Assembly (NCBI GenBank): GCA_030527715.1
Contig: JAUNAF010000011.1
Location: 1-42,631, forward strand
DNA from: Eubacteriales bacterium
Lineage (GTDB): Bacteria; Bacillota; Clostridia; Lachnospirales; Lachnospiraceae
DNA: 42,631 nt
Direction of reading: 5' to 3'
In this document: one piece after another, positions 15,152 through 24,900 of the stretch
Layout: each line of letters opens with the position of its first letter
Numbering within the stretch: the first letter of the stretch is position 1
The notes under the pieces: model-generated
What the model saw: the letters and a program-made list of their open reading frames with translations, nothing else
Databases searched by the model: none
What the model was told of the DNA's origin: nothing
Program-made: the position numbers and the translations under genes

Positions 15152-15200
15152 AAAAACGGTCAGATATGAGTGTGATGTGACTCGTATCTGACCGTTTTTT
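15152..15200. terminator. Bidirectional terminator downstream of the DUF4358 gene
   Basis: A perfect 15-bp stem (15152-15166 with 15185-15199), with an inner GAGT/ACTC helix, has A-rich and T-rich ends and so works on either strand. It ends the minus-strand SGNH-DUF4358 unit. Confidence 0.85.
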
Positions 15201-15206
15201 CACAAC

Positions 15207-15677
15207 TTAAAATCCGGCTTTTTTGATGATCTGCTTTGCAGCCTCAGCATCATCGGTGACACAGAGCACTGCGTAGTTTCCAGCGGAAGCGATGACTGCT
15301 GCATCCAGTTTGGTTACTTCCTCTGCATTGTAGGAAGCGAACAGTGTGGACTGGCTCTTTACACGGTTTTTGAAGAGATCAACGACCTCTTTTGTGTAAT
15401 CGCTGTCTTTGCATTTTACAACAGCAACCTCGCAGGCACCGGCACCGGAATTCAGGGATGCGATGCTCTCCTCAACCTTGTCCTTGTTCAGGAAGTAGGT
15501 GGTCTCAACGATGGAAGCAGATGCTTCTGCAATGTCACCGCTGGTGATCGTTACTGCGAGCTCATCGTGCAGTGCCTTGATGTCAACAGAGACATCAGCA
15601 GATTTTTTGCCGCCGCAGGCGGTGAGCAGCAGTGCAGTGAGCATTACAGCTGTAAACAGAGATAAAAACTTTTTCAT
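15207..15677 (-). CDS. DUF4358 lipoprotein
   Basis: A 156-residue predicted lipoprotein. Residues 1-20 form a signal ending in the lipobox LTAC, so C21 would be lipidated and the protein anchored on the outer face of the membrane. The rest (IKALHDELAVTIT, then a CKDSDYTKEVVDLFKNRV region) matches the DUF4358 family, whose function is not known. It lies 21 bases downstream of the SGNH hydrolase gene with a strong ribosome site (AAAGGAGG) and shares its transcript. The divergent MBOAT and DHHW genes suggest a helper role in envelope polymer modification, which is inference from position. Confidence 0.85.
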   Translation of the reverse strand: MKKFLSLFTAVMLTALLLTACGGKKSADVSVDIKALHDELAVTITSGDIAEASASIVETTYFLNKDKVEESIASLNSGAGACEVAVVKCKDSDYTKEVVDLFKNRVKSQSTLFASYNAEEVTKLDAAVIASAGNYAVLCVTDDAEAAKQIIKKAGF

Positions 15678-15698
15678 TTCAGGATCCTCCTTTAAAAA

Positions 15699-16703
15699 TT
15701 AAACAGTTGGCAGATAGTGCAGCTTTGTGTACTCCAGCCAGGTGGCGCAGCTCTCAGCATTCAGGTGAACGCCGTCGCTGGATGTTCCCTGCATCAGGGA
15801 GCCGTTTCCGTCGGAGAGTACTTCATTCAGATTGATGTAATGATAGCCCTCTTCCTGACACATCTGAAGAATTTTCAGATTTACGGCATCTACATTTTGG
15901 TTATTCACATAATCTGCTGTGGTGAGTGACTCATCCACATAGATGACAGAGAAAACATAGACGATCGGATCCGGTGTGGCAGCGTAGGTCTTGATGTCGG
16001 AGAGTACCTTGGTGTAGGTCTCTTTTACATGGTCAAGATCCCAGGCGCCGAGCTCATTGGTTCCAAGCATCACATAGATCTTGGAATAATTCTGACCGGC
16101 GAGTGCGTTGAGCACCTTGATATTGCCGGTGGCTGTGGCGATCAGATCATCTGTGTAGAAATTTTCCAGCTGCATGCCTACGGCAGTGACGAAACTGCCG
16201 TTTTCAATCCCGGAGAAATTGCGGAAGCCCTCCAGTCGGGAATCGCCGACGAAGACAGCGTCATTAAAATAGGAATCGTCCATCGGGACCGCCTGGGCAG
16301 GAACGACCGTGGTCATATAGGCATCACTGCCGGCCGGAAGACCGGTGGCAAGAGAACGCTCTGTGGTTTCTTCTGTTTTTTCTGCAGCTTCGGTCGCAGC
16401 TTCAGTGGAAGCTTCGGTCGCGGTCCGGATGGATCCGAGACCGGCGTATGGTGAGAGGGTGTCTGCGGAAGAGACCAGAGTCTCTGTCTCAGGCTCTTCG
16501 GCTTCCGTGCTCTGAATATCAGCACTGGCAAAGAGCTCTTCCTCCTCACTGCGGATGCGCTCCTGAAGCGATTGAGCAGAAAATAAACTGATCAGACTCT
16601 TTCCTTCAAAGACAACCAGGATAAGTACGATCAGTGTAAGAGCGTTTATGACCAGTCTCGAGCGCTGTTCGCTGCGTGTGAGACGTCTGTTTTTCTGATT
16701 CAT
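15699..16703 (-). CDS. Membrane-anchored SGNH/GDSL hydrolase
   Basis: A 334-residue protein with an N-terminal membrane helix (residues of about 17-38) and an extracytoplasmic catalytic domain. A Glu/Thr/Ala-rich linker (about 48-120) separates them. The SGNH blocks are visible: block I FVGDSRLEG with the nucleophile serine, block III GTNELG, and block V SDGVHLN with the Asp and His. Such enzymes act as O-acetyl transferases or esterases on surface glycans, typically with an MBOAT partner, and here an MBOAT gene is divergent. It starts the minus-strand SGNH-DUF4358 unit. AAGGGG precedes the ATG. Confidence 0.9.
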   Translation of the reverse strand: MNQKNRRLTRSEQRSRLVINALTLIVLILVVFEGKSLISLFSAQSLQERIRSEEEELFASADIQSTEAEEPETETLVSSADTLSPYAGLGSIRTATEASTEAATEAAEKTEETTERSLATGLPAGSDAYMTTVVPAQAVPMDDSYFNDAVFVGDSRLEGFRNFSGIENGSFVTAVGMQLENFYTDDLIATATGNIKVLNALAGQNYSKIYVMLGTNELGAWDLDHVKETYTKVLSDIKTYAATPDPIVYVFSVIYVDESLTTADYVNNQNVDAVNLKILQMCQEEGYHYINLNEVLSDGNGSLMQGTSSDGVHLNAESCATWLEYTKLHYLPTV

Positions 16704-16769
16704 GGAAATCCCCTTAAAATAATAATATGAGACCGGAGTGTCCGGGGCTGAACTTGCAAAATCAAAAGA

Positions 16770-16798
16770 TTGTTTTTTGATCTTCTTTATTATATAAT
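16770..16798 (+). promoter_or_regulatory. Predicted promoter of the MBOAT-DHHW unit
   Basis: TTGTTT (16770-16775), 17-nt spacer, TATAAT (16793-16798). Its -10 hexamer overlaps the -10 of the opposing promoter. Confidence 0.6.
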
Positions 16799-16816
16799 AA
16801 AAAGACTAATTGTAAA
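16789..16816 (-). promoter_or_regulatory. Predicted promoter of the SGNH-DUF4358 unit
   Basis: On the minus strand TTTACA (16811-16816), 16-nt spacer, TATAAT (16789-16794). It shares two bases of -10 with the plus-strand promoter, so simultaneous occupancy by two polymerases is unlikely. Confidence 0.55.
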
Positions 16817-16859
16817 TAGATTTAAAATTTTTTTAAGAAGCTTTTTCGCGAGGAGATTT

Positions 16860-18275
16860 ATGGTTTTTAGCAGTCTGCTGTTTCTTTTCCGGTTTCTGCC
16901 GGTAGTATTGATTCTATATTATATGCTCCCTCAGAGATGCCGAAATTATGTGCTGCTTTTGTGCAGCCTGTTTTTTTACGCCTGGGGAGAACCGAAATAT
17001 GTACTTTTGATGCTGACCTCCATTACGGTGGATTACGTGGTGGCGCGTCAGATCGAACGGAGCCGCAGAAACGGCAACCGGGGCAGAGGATGGCTGTTGG
17101 TCTCCGTGATCTACAACCTGAGTGTACTCGGATTTTTCAAGTATACGGATTTCCTGATCGGCACAGTGAACACCCTGTTTCACACCTCCATTCCTCTGAC
17201 CGGGATACCGCTGCCGATCGGTATTTCTTTTTTTACCTTCCAGACGATGTCGTATACGATCGATGTCTATCGGGGAATGACGACCGCACAGAAGAACTGG
17301 TTTTCCTACGGTACCTATGTCTCTATGTTTCCACAGCTGATCGCTGGCCCGATCGTCCAGTATAAAACGATCGCAGATCAGCTGCAGCACAGAGAGGAGA
17401 CGTCAGACACCTTTGCGGAGGGCATTGCCAGATTCATGGCAGGACTCGGCAAAAAGGTGCTGCTCGCCAACAATATCGGTGTTCTCTGGGATACCGTCTC
17501 AACGATGGAGCTCGGTACGCTTCCGGCTGCAACCGCCTGGCTTGGAGCAGCAGCCTATACCCTGCAGATCTACTTTGACTTTTCCGGCTATTCGGATATG
17601 GCGATCGGTCTGGGAGAGATGTTCGGCTTCCGTTTTCTGGAAAACTTTAACTATCCGTATACCTCAAAGAGCATCACAGAGTTCTGGAGAAGATGGCATA
17701 TCTCACTCGGAGCATGGTTCCGGGAGTATGTCTATATTCCGCTGGGCGGCAACCGTCACGGAGTGCTCAAACAGATCCGAAATCTCGCAGTGGTCTGGAT
17801 CCTCACGGGAATCTGGCACGGAGCGAGCTGGAACTTTGTACTCTGGGGCATATATTACGGCATGCTGCTGATCCTGGAGAAATTCCTGCTGAAGAGACTG
17901 CTGGAAAAACTGCCGGGATGGTTAAGACAGTGCTACACCCTGCTGCTCGTTGTACTGGGCTGGGTGATCTTTGCCTTTGACGATCTGAAGAACGTGATCG
18001 TCTATCTGAAGGCAATGTTCGGAGGTACAGGTGTCGGTTTTGCAGATGCCACGACGATCTATCTGCTGTACAATTATGCAGTGCTGCTGGTGATCTGTAT
18101 TCTCGGAGCGGGTACACTGCCGAAGAGAGCGGCATCCGGACTGGTAAACCGACTGAAGGCGGATTCCTCACTGCAGGTGATCCTTCGTCTGGGGCTGTAT
18201 GCAGTCATCTTTCTTCTGTCGACGGCCTACCTGGTGAATGCAACCTACAATCCGTTTTTATATTTTAGATTTTAA
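16860..18275 (+). CDS. MBOAT-family O-acyltransferase (AlgI/DltB-like)
   Basis: A 471-residue polytopic membrane protein that would move acyl (usually acetyl) groups across the membrane to an extracellular polymer. About ten hydrophobic segments are visible. MBOAT signatures are FWRRWHISLGAWFREYVYIP (about residue 275) and LTGIWHGASWNF, with the probable catalytic His near residue 319. The N-terminal YYMLPQRCRNYVLLLCSLFF segment is typical of AlgI-like members. Start 16860 is chosen for AGGAG at 16851-16855; an upstream frame from 16770 overlaps the promoter. The partner DHHW gene follows after 20 bases and the SGNH hydrolase is divergent. Confidence 0.93.
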   Translation: MVFSSLLFLFRFLPVVLILYYMLPQRCRNYVLLLCSLFFYAWGEPKYVLLMLTSITVDYVVARQIERSRRNGNRGRGWLLVSVIYNLSVLGFFKYTDFLIGTVNTLFHTSIPLTGIPLPIGISFFTFQTMSYTIDVYRGMTTAQKNWFSYGTYVSMFPQLIAGPIVQYKTIADQLQHREETSDTFAEGIARFMAGLGKKVLLANNIGVLWDTVSTMELGTLPAATAWLGAAAYTLQIYFDFSGYSDMAIGLGEMFGFRFLENFNYPYTSKSITEFWRRWHISLGAWFREYVYIPLGGNRHGVLKQIRNLAVVWILTGIWHGASWNFVLWGIYYGMLLILEKFLLKRLLEKLPGWLRQCYTLLLVVLGWVIFAFDDLKNVIVYLKAMFGGTGVGFADATTIYLLYNYAVLLVICILGAGTLPKRAASGLVNRLKADSSLQVILRLGLYAVIFLLSTAYLVNATYNPFLYFRF

Positions 18276-18295
18276 GTGATACCAAAGAGGAGTTT

Positions 18296-19432
18296 ATGAG
18301 AAAAAGACAAAACAGTCTGGTGATCGCCGGATTTATGCTGATGATCTTTATTCCGACAGCTGCCGGCATCGTTTCCCCGAAGAGATCCTTCTCAGAGAGA
18401 GAAAACCGTGCGCTGGCGGGCCTGCCGGCGCCGAACCTCTCAGCAGTCATGGACGGAAGTTTTTCCAAGAATTATGAGACCTATCTGGCAGATCAGTTTT
18501 TTCTGAGAGACGGCTGGATCGGTCTGAAGACTGCAGCAGAGCGGGGGATCGGCAAGCAGGAGATCAATGATATCTATTTTGCAAAGGACGGATATCTGAT
18601 CGAAAAGCATACCGGAAGCTTTCAGACGGAGCTGGCAAAGAACAATCTGCAGTACCTCGCCGAGTTTATGGAAGCGCAGCGTGCAGTGTACGGTGAGACG
18701 CATGCGAAGGCGATGATCGTGCCGAATGCGGTACAGATCCTTTCCGATAAGCTGCCGGCCTTTGCGGAGAATACCGAGGAGGATACCTATCTGTCAGCAG
18801 TGGCGGATGCACTTCCACCGGACAGTCTGATCGATACAGAGAGTGTGCTGGAAGAGCATGCCGGAGAGGAGATCTATTACCGTACCGACCACCACTGGAA
18901 GACCCTGGCGGCACGCTATGTCTATGAAGCCTGGGCAGAGGAGATCGGTCTGAAGATCGTGCCGGTGGAGGAGTATGAGATCCGGACCCTGACAGAGGAT
19001 TTCCGCGGAACGATCGAGGCAAAGGTAAACTGCAATGTAAAAAGTGACAGCATTGAGAGCTATGTGCCGAAGAAGGAAGTGCCCTACACACTTACCTACA
19101 ATAAGACAGAGACGAGGGACAGTCTGTATGACCTCAGCTATCTTGAGGGCAGAGACAAGTACGGCGTATTTTTCGGCGGGAATCAGCCTCTGATCGAGAT
19201 AAAAAGTGAAGCTGTGAGTGAGAGAAAGCTGGTCGTGATCAAGGATTCCTATGCAAACTGTTTCCTGCCGTTTGCGGTGCAGGATTTCTCAGAGATCGCG
19301 ATCATTGATATTCGATATTTTAATGAAAGCCTGAAGGAGTACCTGGCGGGCAGAGAGTTTACCGATCTGCTGGTACTGTACAATGCATCCGGATTTGCGG
19401 AGGACGCGGCGGTCGCAAAGCTGACGACGTAA
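18296..19432 (+). CDS. DHHW-family extracytoplasmic protein (AlgJ/DltD-like partner)
   Basis: A 378-residue protein with one N-terminal membrane anchor (residues of about 8-25, IAGFMLMIFIPTAAGI) and an outer domain. It carries the family's name motif in YRTDHHWKTLAARYVYEAW (about residue 196) and a serine motif VIKDSYANCFLPF near residue 315. These are placed like the catalytic Asp/His and Ser of AlgJ/X-type acetyltransferases. It probably accepts the acyl group from the MBOAT protein and transfers it to a surface polymer; the acceptor is unknown. AGAGGAG precedes the ATG. thyA follows after 30 bases, so the transcript may continue. Confidence 0.88.
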   Translation: MRKRQNSLVIAGFMLMIFIPTAAGIVSPKRSFSERENRALAGLPAPNLSAVMDGSFSKNYETYLADQFFLRDGWIGLKTAAERGIGKQEINDIYFAKDGYLIEKHTGSFQTELAKNNLQYLAEFMEAQRAVYGETHAKAMIVPNAVQILSDKLPAFAENTEEDTYLSAVADALPPDSLIDTESVLEEHAGEEIYYRTDHHWKTLAARYVYEAWAEEIGLKIVPVEEYEIRTLTEDFRGTIEAKVNCNVKSDSIESYVPKKEVPYTLTYNKTETRDSLYDLSYLEGRDKYGVFFGGNQPLIEIKSEAVSERKLVVIKDSYANCFLPFAVQDFSEIAIIDIRYFNESLKEYLAGREFTDLLVLYNASGFAEDAAVAKLTT

Positions 19433-19462
19433 AACGGGGCAGAAGAGAAGGAGAGATCAGAT

Positions 19463-20308
19463 ATGAGTTATGCTGACATTCTGTTTAAGGAGACCTGCCG
19501 TGAGATTCTGGAGCTTGGCACGGATACCAAGGGAGAGCTGGTCCGTCCGAAATGGGAGGATACCGGAGAATTCGCCTACACGATCAAGCGCTTCGGCGTG
19601 GTCAACCGCTATGATCTGAGAAAGGAATTTCCGGCGATCACACTGCGCAGAGTTGCGCTGAAAAGTGCGATGGATGAGATCCTGTGGATCTATCAGAAAA
19701 AATCAAACAATGTACATGACCTGAATTCCCATATCTGGGACAGCTGGGCAGATGAAAACGGCAGCATCGGCACCTGCTACGGAGATGTGATCCGCCGGAA
19801 ATTTATCTATAAGGGAGACGAGATCGACCAGATGGATTATGTTTTGCGTCAGCTGAAGGAGAACCCGTACAGCCGCAGAATGCTGACCAATATGTATCAG
19901 TTTGAGTACCTGCATTCCGGCGGACTCGATCCGTGCTGCTACAGCATGACTTACAATGTGACCAAGACAGAGGAAGGACTGGTGCTGAATGCCGTTCTGA
20001 ATCAGAGAAGTCAGGATATGCTCGCTGCGAACGGCTGGAATGTCTGCCAGTATGCGATCCTGCTGATGATGGTCGCACAGGTCAACGGCATGATCCCGGG
20101 AGAACTGGTACATGTGATCGCAGATGCACACATCTATGACCGTCATGTCCCGATGATCGAGGAACTGCTGAAGAGAGAGGAGCATCCGGCACCGAAGGTA
20201 TGGCTGAATCCGGAGGTAAAGGATTTCTATACATTTACCACCGACGATCTGCATGTGGAGGATTATGTGACCGGAGAACAGATCAAAAATATACCGATCG
20301 CAGTGTAG
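19463..20308 (+). CDS. thyA: Thymidylate synthase
   Basis: A 281-residue cytosolic homodimeric enzyme that methylates dUMP to dTMP using methylenetetrahydrofolate, releasing dihydrofolate. The catalytic cysteine lies in GGLDPCCYSMTYN, C158 by alignment of PC with the family's PPCH/PCA motif; the residue after it is a second cysteine (C159). Other motifs are NPYSRRMLTNMY, LNQRSQDMLAANGWNVCQYA and HVIADAHIYDRHV. The length fits the shorter ThyA type. AGAAGGAG precedes the start. The next gene, folA, regenerates tetrahydrofolate from the dihydrofolate made here. Confidence 0.96.
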   Translation: MSYADILFKETCREILELGTDTKGELVRPKWEDTGEFAYTIKRFGVVNRYDLRKEFPAITLRRVALKSAMDEILWIYQKKSNNVHDLNSHIWDSWADENGSIGTCYGDVIRRKFIYKGDEIDQMDYVLRQLKENPYSRRMLTNMYQFEYLHSGGLDPCCYSMTYNVTKTEEGLVLNAVLNQRSQDMLAANGWNVCQYAILLMMVAQVNGMIPGELVHVIADAHIYDRHVPMIEELLKREEHPAPKVWLNPEVKDFYTFTTDDLHVEDYVTGEQIKNIPIAV

Positions 20309-20357
20309 TGCGGTACAGAAGCAGCAAAGAGAAGGCTGCGAGAGAAAGGCGGAGATT

Positions 20358-20849
20358 ATGAATATTATTGTAGCAGTAGACAGTAACTGGGCAATCGGAC
20401 TGAACAATCGACTGCTGGTGAGTATCCCGGCAGATATGAAACTGTTTCGTGAGACAACGAGCGGCAAGGTCGTAGTCATGGGAAGAAAGACGCTGGAGAG
20501 TTTTCCGAACGGACTTCCGCTGAAGAACCGTACCAATATCGTGCTGACCAGAGATCCGGAGTATCAGGTGAAGGGTGCCGTGATGGTGCACTCCCTGGAG
20601 GAGCTGTTCGAGGAGCTGAAGCAGTATGACACAGAGGATGTCTACTGTATCGGAGGAGACAGCATCTATCATCTGCTCCTTCCGTACTGTGATGTGGCAC
20701 ATGTGACAAAGATCGATCATGCCTATGAGGCAGACAGCTTTTTCCTGAATCTGGATGAGGATCCGGAGTGGGAGATCACTGCAGACAGTGATGAGCATAC
20801 CTATTTTGATCTGGAATATCAGTTCCTTCAGTATGAGAGGAGAAAATAA
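20358..20849 (+). CDS. folA: Dihydrofolate reductase
   Basis: A 163-residue NADPH-dependent enzyme reducing dihydrofolate to tetrahydrofolate, the classic partner of thymidylate synthase. The N-terminal IIVAVDSNWAIGLNNRLL with the Met20-like loop, ADMKLFRETTSGKVVVMGRKT, and the cofactor site CIGGDSIYHLLLPYCD all fit. The folate-binding acidic residue is D27 or nearby in IPADMKLF. It lies 49 bases after thyA and three bases before ispG. Confidence 0.95.
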   Translation: MNIIVAVDSNWAIGLNNRLLVSIPADMKLFRETTSGKVVVMGRKTLESFPNGLPLKNRTNIVLTRDPEYQVKGAVMVHSLEELFEELKQYDTEDVYCIGGDSIYHLLLPYCDVAHVTKIDHAYEADSFFLNLDEDPEWEITADSDEHTYFDLEYQFLQYERRK

Positions 20850-20852
20850 ATC

Positions 20853-21908
20853 ATGTACAGAGATCATACAAAAATCGTGAAGATCGGTGACCGGATCATC
20901 GGCGGAGGAAACCCTGTCCTGATCCAGTCCATGACCAATACCAGAACCGAGGATGTGGCGGCTACCGTGGAGCAGATCCGACGACTGACGATCGCCGGCT
21001 GTGAGATCATCCGCTGCACAGTTCCGACCGAGGAGGCTGCCCGCGCGATCGGAGAGATCAAAAAACAGATCTCGATTCCGCTGGTCGCAGACATTCATTT
21101 TGACTACCGCATGGCGATCGCAGCGATCGAAAACGGCGCGGATAAGATCCGTATCAATCCGGGAAATATCGGAAGCCGTGAGCGTGTGAAAGCGGTCGTT
21201 GATGCAGCGCGTGAGCGTCAGATCCCGATCCGTGTCGGCGTCAACAGCGGTTCTCTGGAAAAAGAGCTGGTTCAGAAATATCACGGCGTTACGGCTGAGG
21301 GAATCGTGGAGAGTGCTCTGGACAAGGTACACATCATTGAGGATCTCGGCTATGACAATCTGGTGATCAGTATCAAATCCTCAGATGTGATGATGTGTGT
21401 CAAGGCTCATGAGCTGATCGCATCGAGAACCGATCATCCGCTGCATGTCGGCATCACAGAGGCAGGAACCCTGCTTTCCGGAAATATCAAATCTGCGATC
21501 GGACTCGGACTGATCCTTTCCCGGGGAATCGGTGACACGATCCGTGTATCCCTGACCGGAGACCCGGCGGAGGAGATCAAATCAGCAAAGCTGATCCTGC
21601 GCACACTCGGACTCAGAAAGGGCGGCATTGAGATCGTATCCTGCCCGACCTGCGGAAGAACCAGCATCGATCTGATCAAACTGGCAAATGAGGTGGAGGC
21701 GATGGTGGCAGATATCCCGCTGGACCTGAAGGTTGCCGTGATGGGCTGTGTGGTCAATGGCCCGGGTGAGGCAAGAGAAGCGGATATCGGTATCGCCGGA
21801 GGAAACGGCGAAGGACTTCTGATCAAAAAGGGAGAGGTCATTCGCAAGCTGCCGGAGGCAGAGCTGCTGCCGGCATTGAGAGAGGAGCTGCTTCACTGGA
21901 ATGAGTGA
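20853..21908 (+). CDS. ispG: 4-hydroxy-3-methylbut-2-enyl diphosphate synthase
   Basis: A 351-residue iron-sulfur enzyme of the MEP isoprenoid pathway that converts ME-cPP to HMBPP. The N-terminal TIM barrel shows NPVLIQSMTNTRTED and ADIHFDYRMA, with KIRINPGNIG. The C-terminal cluster-binding cysteines lie in SCPTCGRTSID and MGCVVNGPGEA, followed by DIGIAGG. Full length for the bacterial form without the extra plant domain. A ribosome site (GAGAGGAG) lies inside the end of folA. Its last eight bases overlap the polC start, which implies translational coupling. Confidence 0.96.
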   Translation: MYRDHTKIVKIGDRIIGGGNPVLIQSMTNTRTEDVAATVEQIRRLTIAGCEIIRCTVPTEEAARAIGEIKKQISIPLVADIHFDYRMAIAAIENGADKIRINPGNIGSRERVKAVVDAARERQIPIRVGVNSGSLEKELVQKYHGVTAEGIVESALDKVHIIEDLGYDNLVISIKSSDVMMCVKAHELIASRTDHPLHVGITEAGTLLSGNIKSAIGLGLILSRGIGDTIRVSLTGDPAEEIKSAKLILRTLGLRKGGIEIVSCPTCGRTSIDLIKLANEVEAMVADIPLDLKVAVMGCVVNGPGEAREADIGIAGGNGEGLLIKKGEVIRKLPEAELLPALREELLHWNE

Positions 21909-24900
21909 AAAAAGATTTACAGAGGTATTTCCTCAGCTTCAGGTATCTGAGCGGACGGAGCGGATGAAGGAGAAGCTCGCGGTGACCAGAGTCACCCTGA
22001 ACTCCTCCCGAAATCTGATGTGTGTTTTTACGCTCAGTGATACCTGGATCCATAAAAAACATATCTATGAGCTTGAGCAGGCAGTGAAGGAACAGTTTTT
22101 TCCGGAAGAACAGCTGCAGGTTCGCATCATTGAGCGTTTTCAACTCTCCGGGCAGTACACCCCGGAGAATTTTTTTCCGGATTATCGCGACAGTATCCTG
22201 ATGGAGCTGAAAAATTACAGTATTTTTGAATACACACTGCTCAAAGGTGCGGACTGCAGTTTTACGGCACCGGATGAGATGGATCTGACGATCGAGAAAT
22301 CCGTTGTTGCGCAGGAAAAGGCGGAGGAGCTGATCCGTATCCTGGAGAAGATCTTCTGTGAGCGGTGCGGCCTTTCCTTTAAGATCCATCTGCATCAGAA
22401 AGAGGCGACGATCAGCAAGGCGAGAAAGAACAGCGACCTGCGGATCGAGCAGGAGATCGCGGCGATCACTGAGCGTGTCGCAGCGGCTGAGGCTGCGGAA
22501 AACGGCGATGAGATCCTGACAGCTCCTGAGGAAAAGAGCGAGAAGAAACAGAAAAAAGCGCCGAAGGAAGCGGCGGCAGGAGCGGAAAAGAAGGAAGCGC
22601 CGGTGCGCGGTACACAGCCTGCCGCACAGGGAAAGAAGGGCGATTTCCGAAGACCGCTGCGCAGATCCGACAACCCGGATGTGATCTACGGAAGAGATTT
22701 CGAGGGCGATGCGATCGCACTTTCCACCGTTGAAGGAGAGATCGGCGAGATCATCCTGCGCGGACAGATCCGTGCGATGGACAAGCGCGAGATCCGAAAC
22801 GAGAAGACGATCCTGATCATGGAGGTCACAGACTTTACGGATACGATCGTTGTGAAAATGTTTCTGAACAATGATCAGGTGCCGGAGCTGACAGAGCATC
22901 TGAAAAAAGGTGCCTTTATCAAACTGCGCGGTGTGACGACGATCGACCGCTTCGACAGTCAGCTGACGATCGGTTCCGTGTATGGTATCAAGAAATCCAC
23001 AGACTTCCGCAGTGTCCGTGTGGATACCTGGCCGCAGAAGCGTGTGGAGCTGCACTGTCATACGAAGATGAGTGATATGGACGGTGTCACGGATGTCAAG
23101 GATATCGTAAAGCAGGCTTACCGCTGGGGACATCCGGCAGTGGCCGTGACAGATCATGGAGTAGTGCAGTCATTCCCGGATGCAAATCATGCCATAGAGG
23201 CGATCGATGACGACTACCGAAAAAAATATCAGAAAGAGCATCCGGATGTCGATCCCAAAGAACTGAAAAAGATGCATGATCCGTTTAAGGTGATCTACGG
23301 CGTGGAGGCCTACCTCGTGGATGACCTGAGAGAGACGGTCACCAATTCCAAAAACCAGAAGCTGGACGGAAGCTTTGTGGTCTTCGATCTGGAGACGACC
23401 GGCTTCAGTCCTGTGCGCGACCGTATCATAGAGATCGGTGCGGTCAGAGTGGAAAACGGAGCGATCACAGAACGCTTCTCTACCTTTGTAAATCCGAAGA
23501 TCCCGATCCCGTTCAGGATCGAGGAGCTGACCAGTATCAATGATTCGATGGTGATGGATGCGCCGGTGATCGAGGACTGTCTGCCGAAGTTCCTGGAATT
23601 TGCAAAGGATGCCGTGCTGGTGGCGCACAATGCGTCCTTTGATGTGAGCTTTATTGAGGAAAACTGTGACCGGATGGGTATCGCGCACGATTTCACCAGT
23701 CTGGATACCGTGGCGCTCGCCAGAGTGCTTCTGCCGCAGCTGAACAGATACAAGCTGGATACCGTGGCGAAGGCACTCCAGATCCCGCTGGGACATCATC
23801 ACCGTGCGGTGGATGATGCCGCCTGCACCGCGGATATTTTCGTGAAATTTACAGAGATGCTGGCAGCACAGGAAGTCAGCCGCACGGATGAGATCAATGA
23901 GCTGAGCAGACGTTCGGACAATCAGATCCGAAAGATGCCGTCCTACCATGCGATCATTCTTGCGAAAAATGATATCGGAAGAGTCAATCTGTACCGTCTG
24001 GTGTCCTATTCCCACCTGAAATATTTCAGCGGAGGAAGTGTCGGACGACCGAAGCTGCCGAAGAGCCTGATCAATCAGTACCGCGAGGGTCTGATCCTCG
24101 GATCTGCCTGTGAGGCGGGAGAGCTGTTCCGCGCAGTTTTAGAGGAACGTCCGGAGGCGGAGATCGGATCGATCGTAAACTTCTATGATTATCTGGAAGT
24201 GCAGCCGATCGGAAACAATGCCTTCATGCTCCGGCAGGACCGCGAGGATGTGAAGACGGAGGATGATCTGAGAGAGCTGAACCGAAAGATCGTAAAGCTC
24301 GGAGAGCGCTATCAGAAGCCGGTGGTAGCCACCTGCGACGTACACTTCCTGAATCCGGAGGATGAGATCTACCGAAGGATCATCATGAAGGGAAAGGGAT
24401 TCTCCGATGCGGACGAACAGCCGCCGCTCTATCTGCATACTACGGAGGAGATGCTGAAGGAATTCTCCTACCTTGGGCCTGAGAAGGCAGAGGAGATCGT
24501 GATCACGAATCCTGAGAAGATCGCCGAGATGTGCGAGCGCATCTCACCGGTCCGTCCGGATAAGTGTCCTCCGGTCATTGAGGATTCGGACAAGACCCTG
24601 CGAGAGATCTGCTACAACCGTGCGCACGAGATCTACGGTGAGGAACTGCCGCCGGTAGTTACCGAGCGACTTGAGCGAGAGCTGAATTCCATTATCTCCA
24701 ACGGCTTTGCCGTGATGTATATCATCGCGCAGAAGCTGGTGTGGAAATCCAATGACGACGGCTATCTGGTCGGCTCGCGTGGTTCCGTAGGATCTTCCTT
24801 TGTCGCGACGATGGCAGGTATCACAGAGGTAAATCCGCTGCGTCCGCACTATTACTGCGAGGACTGCCATTATTATGACTTTGATTCAGAGGATGTCCGT

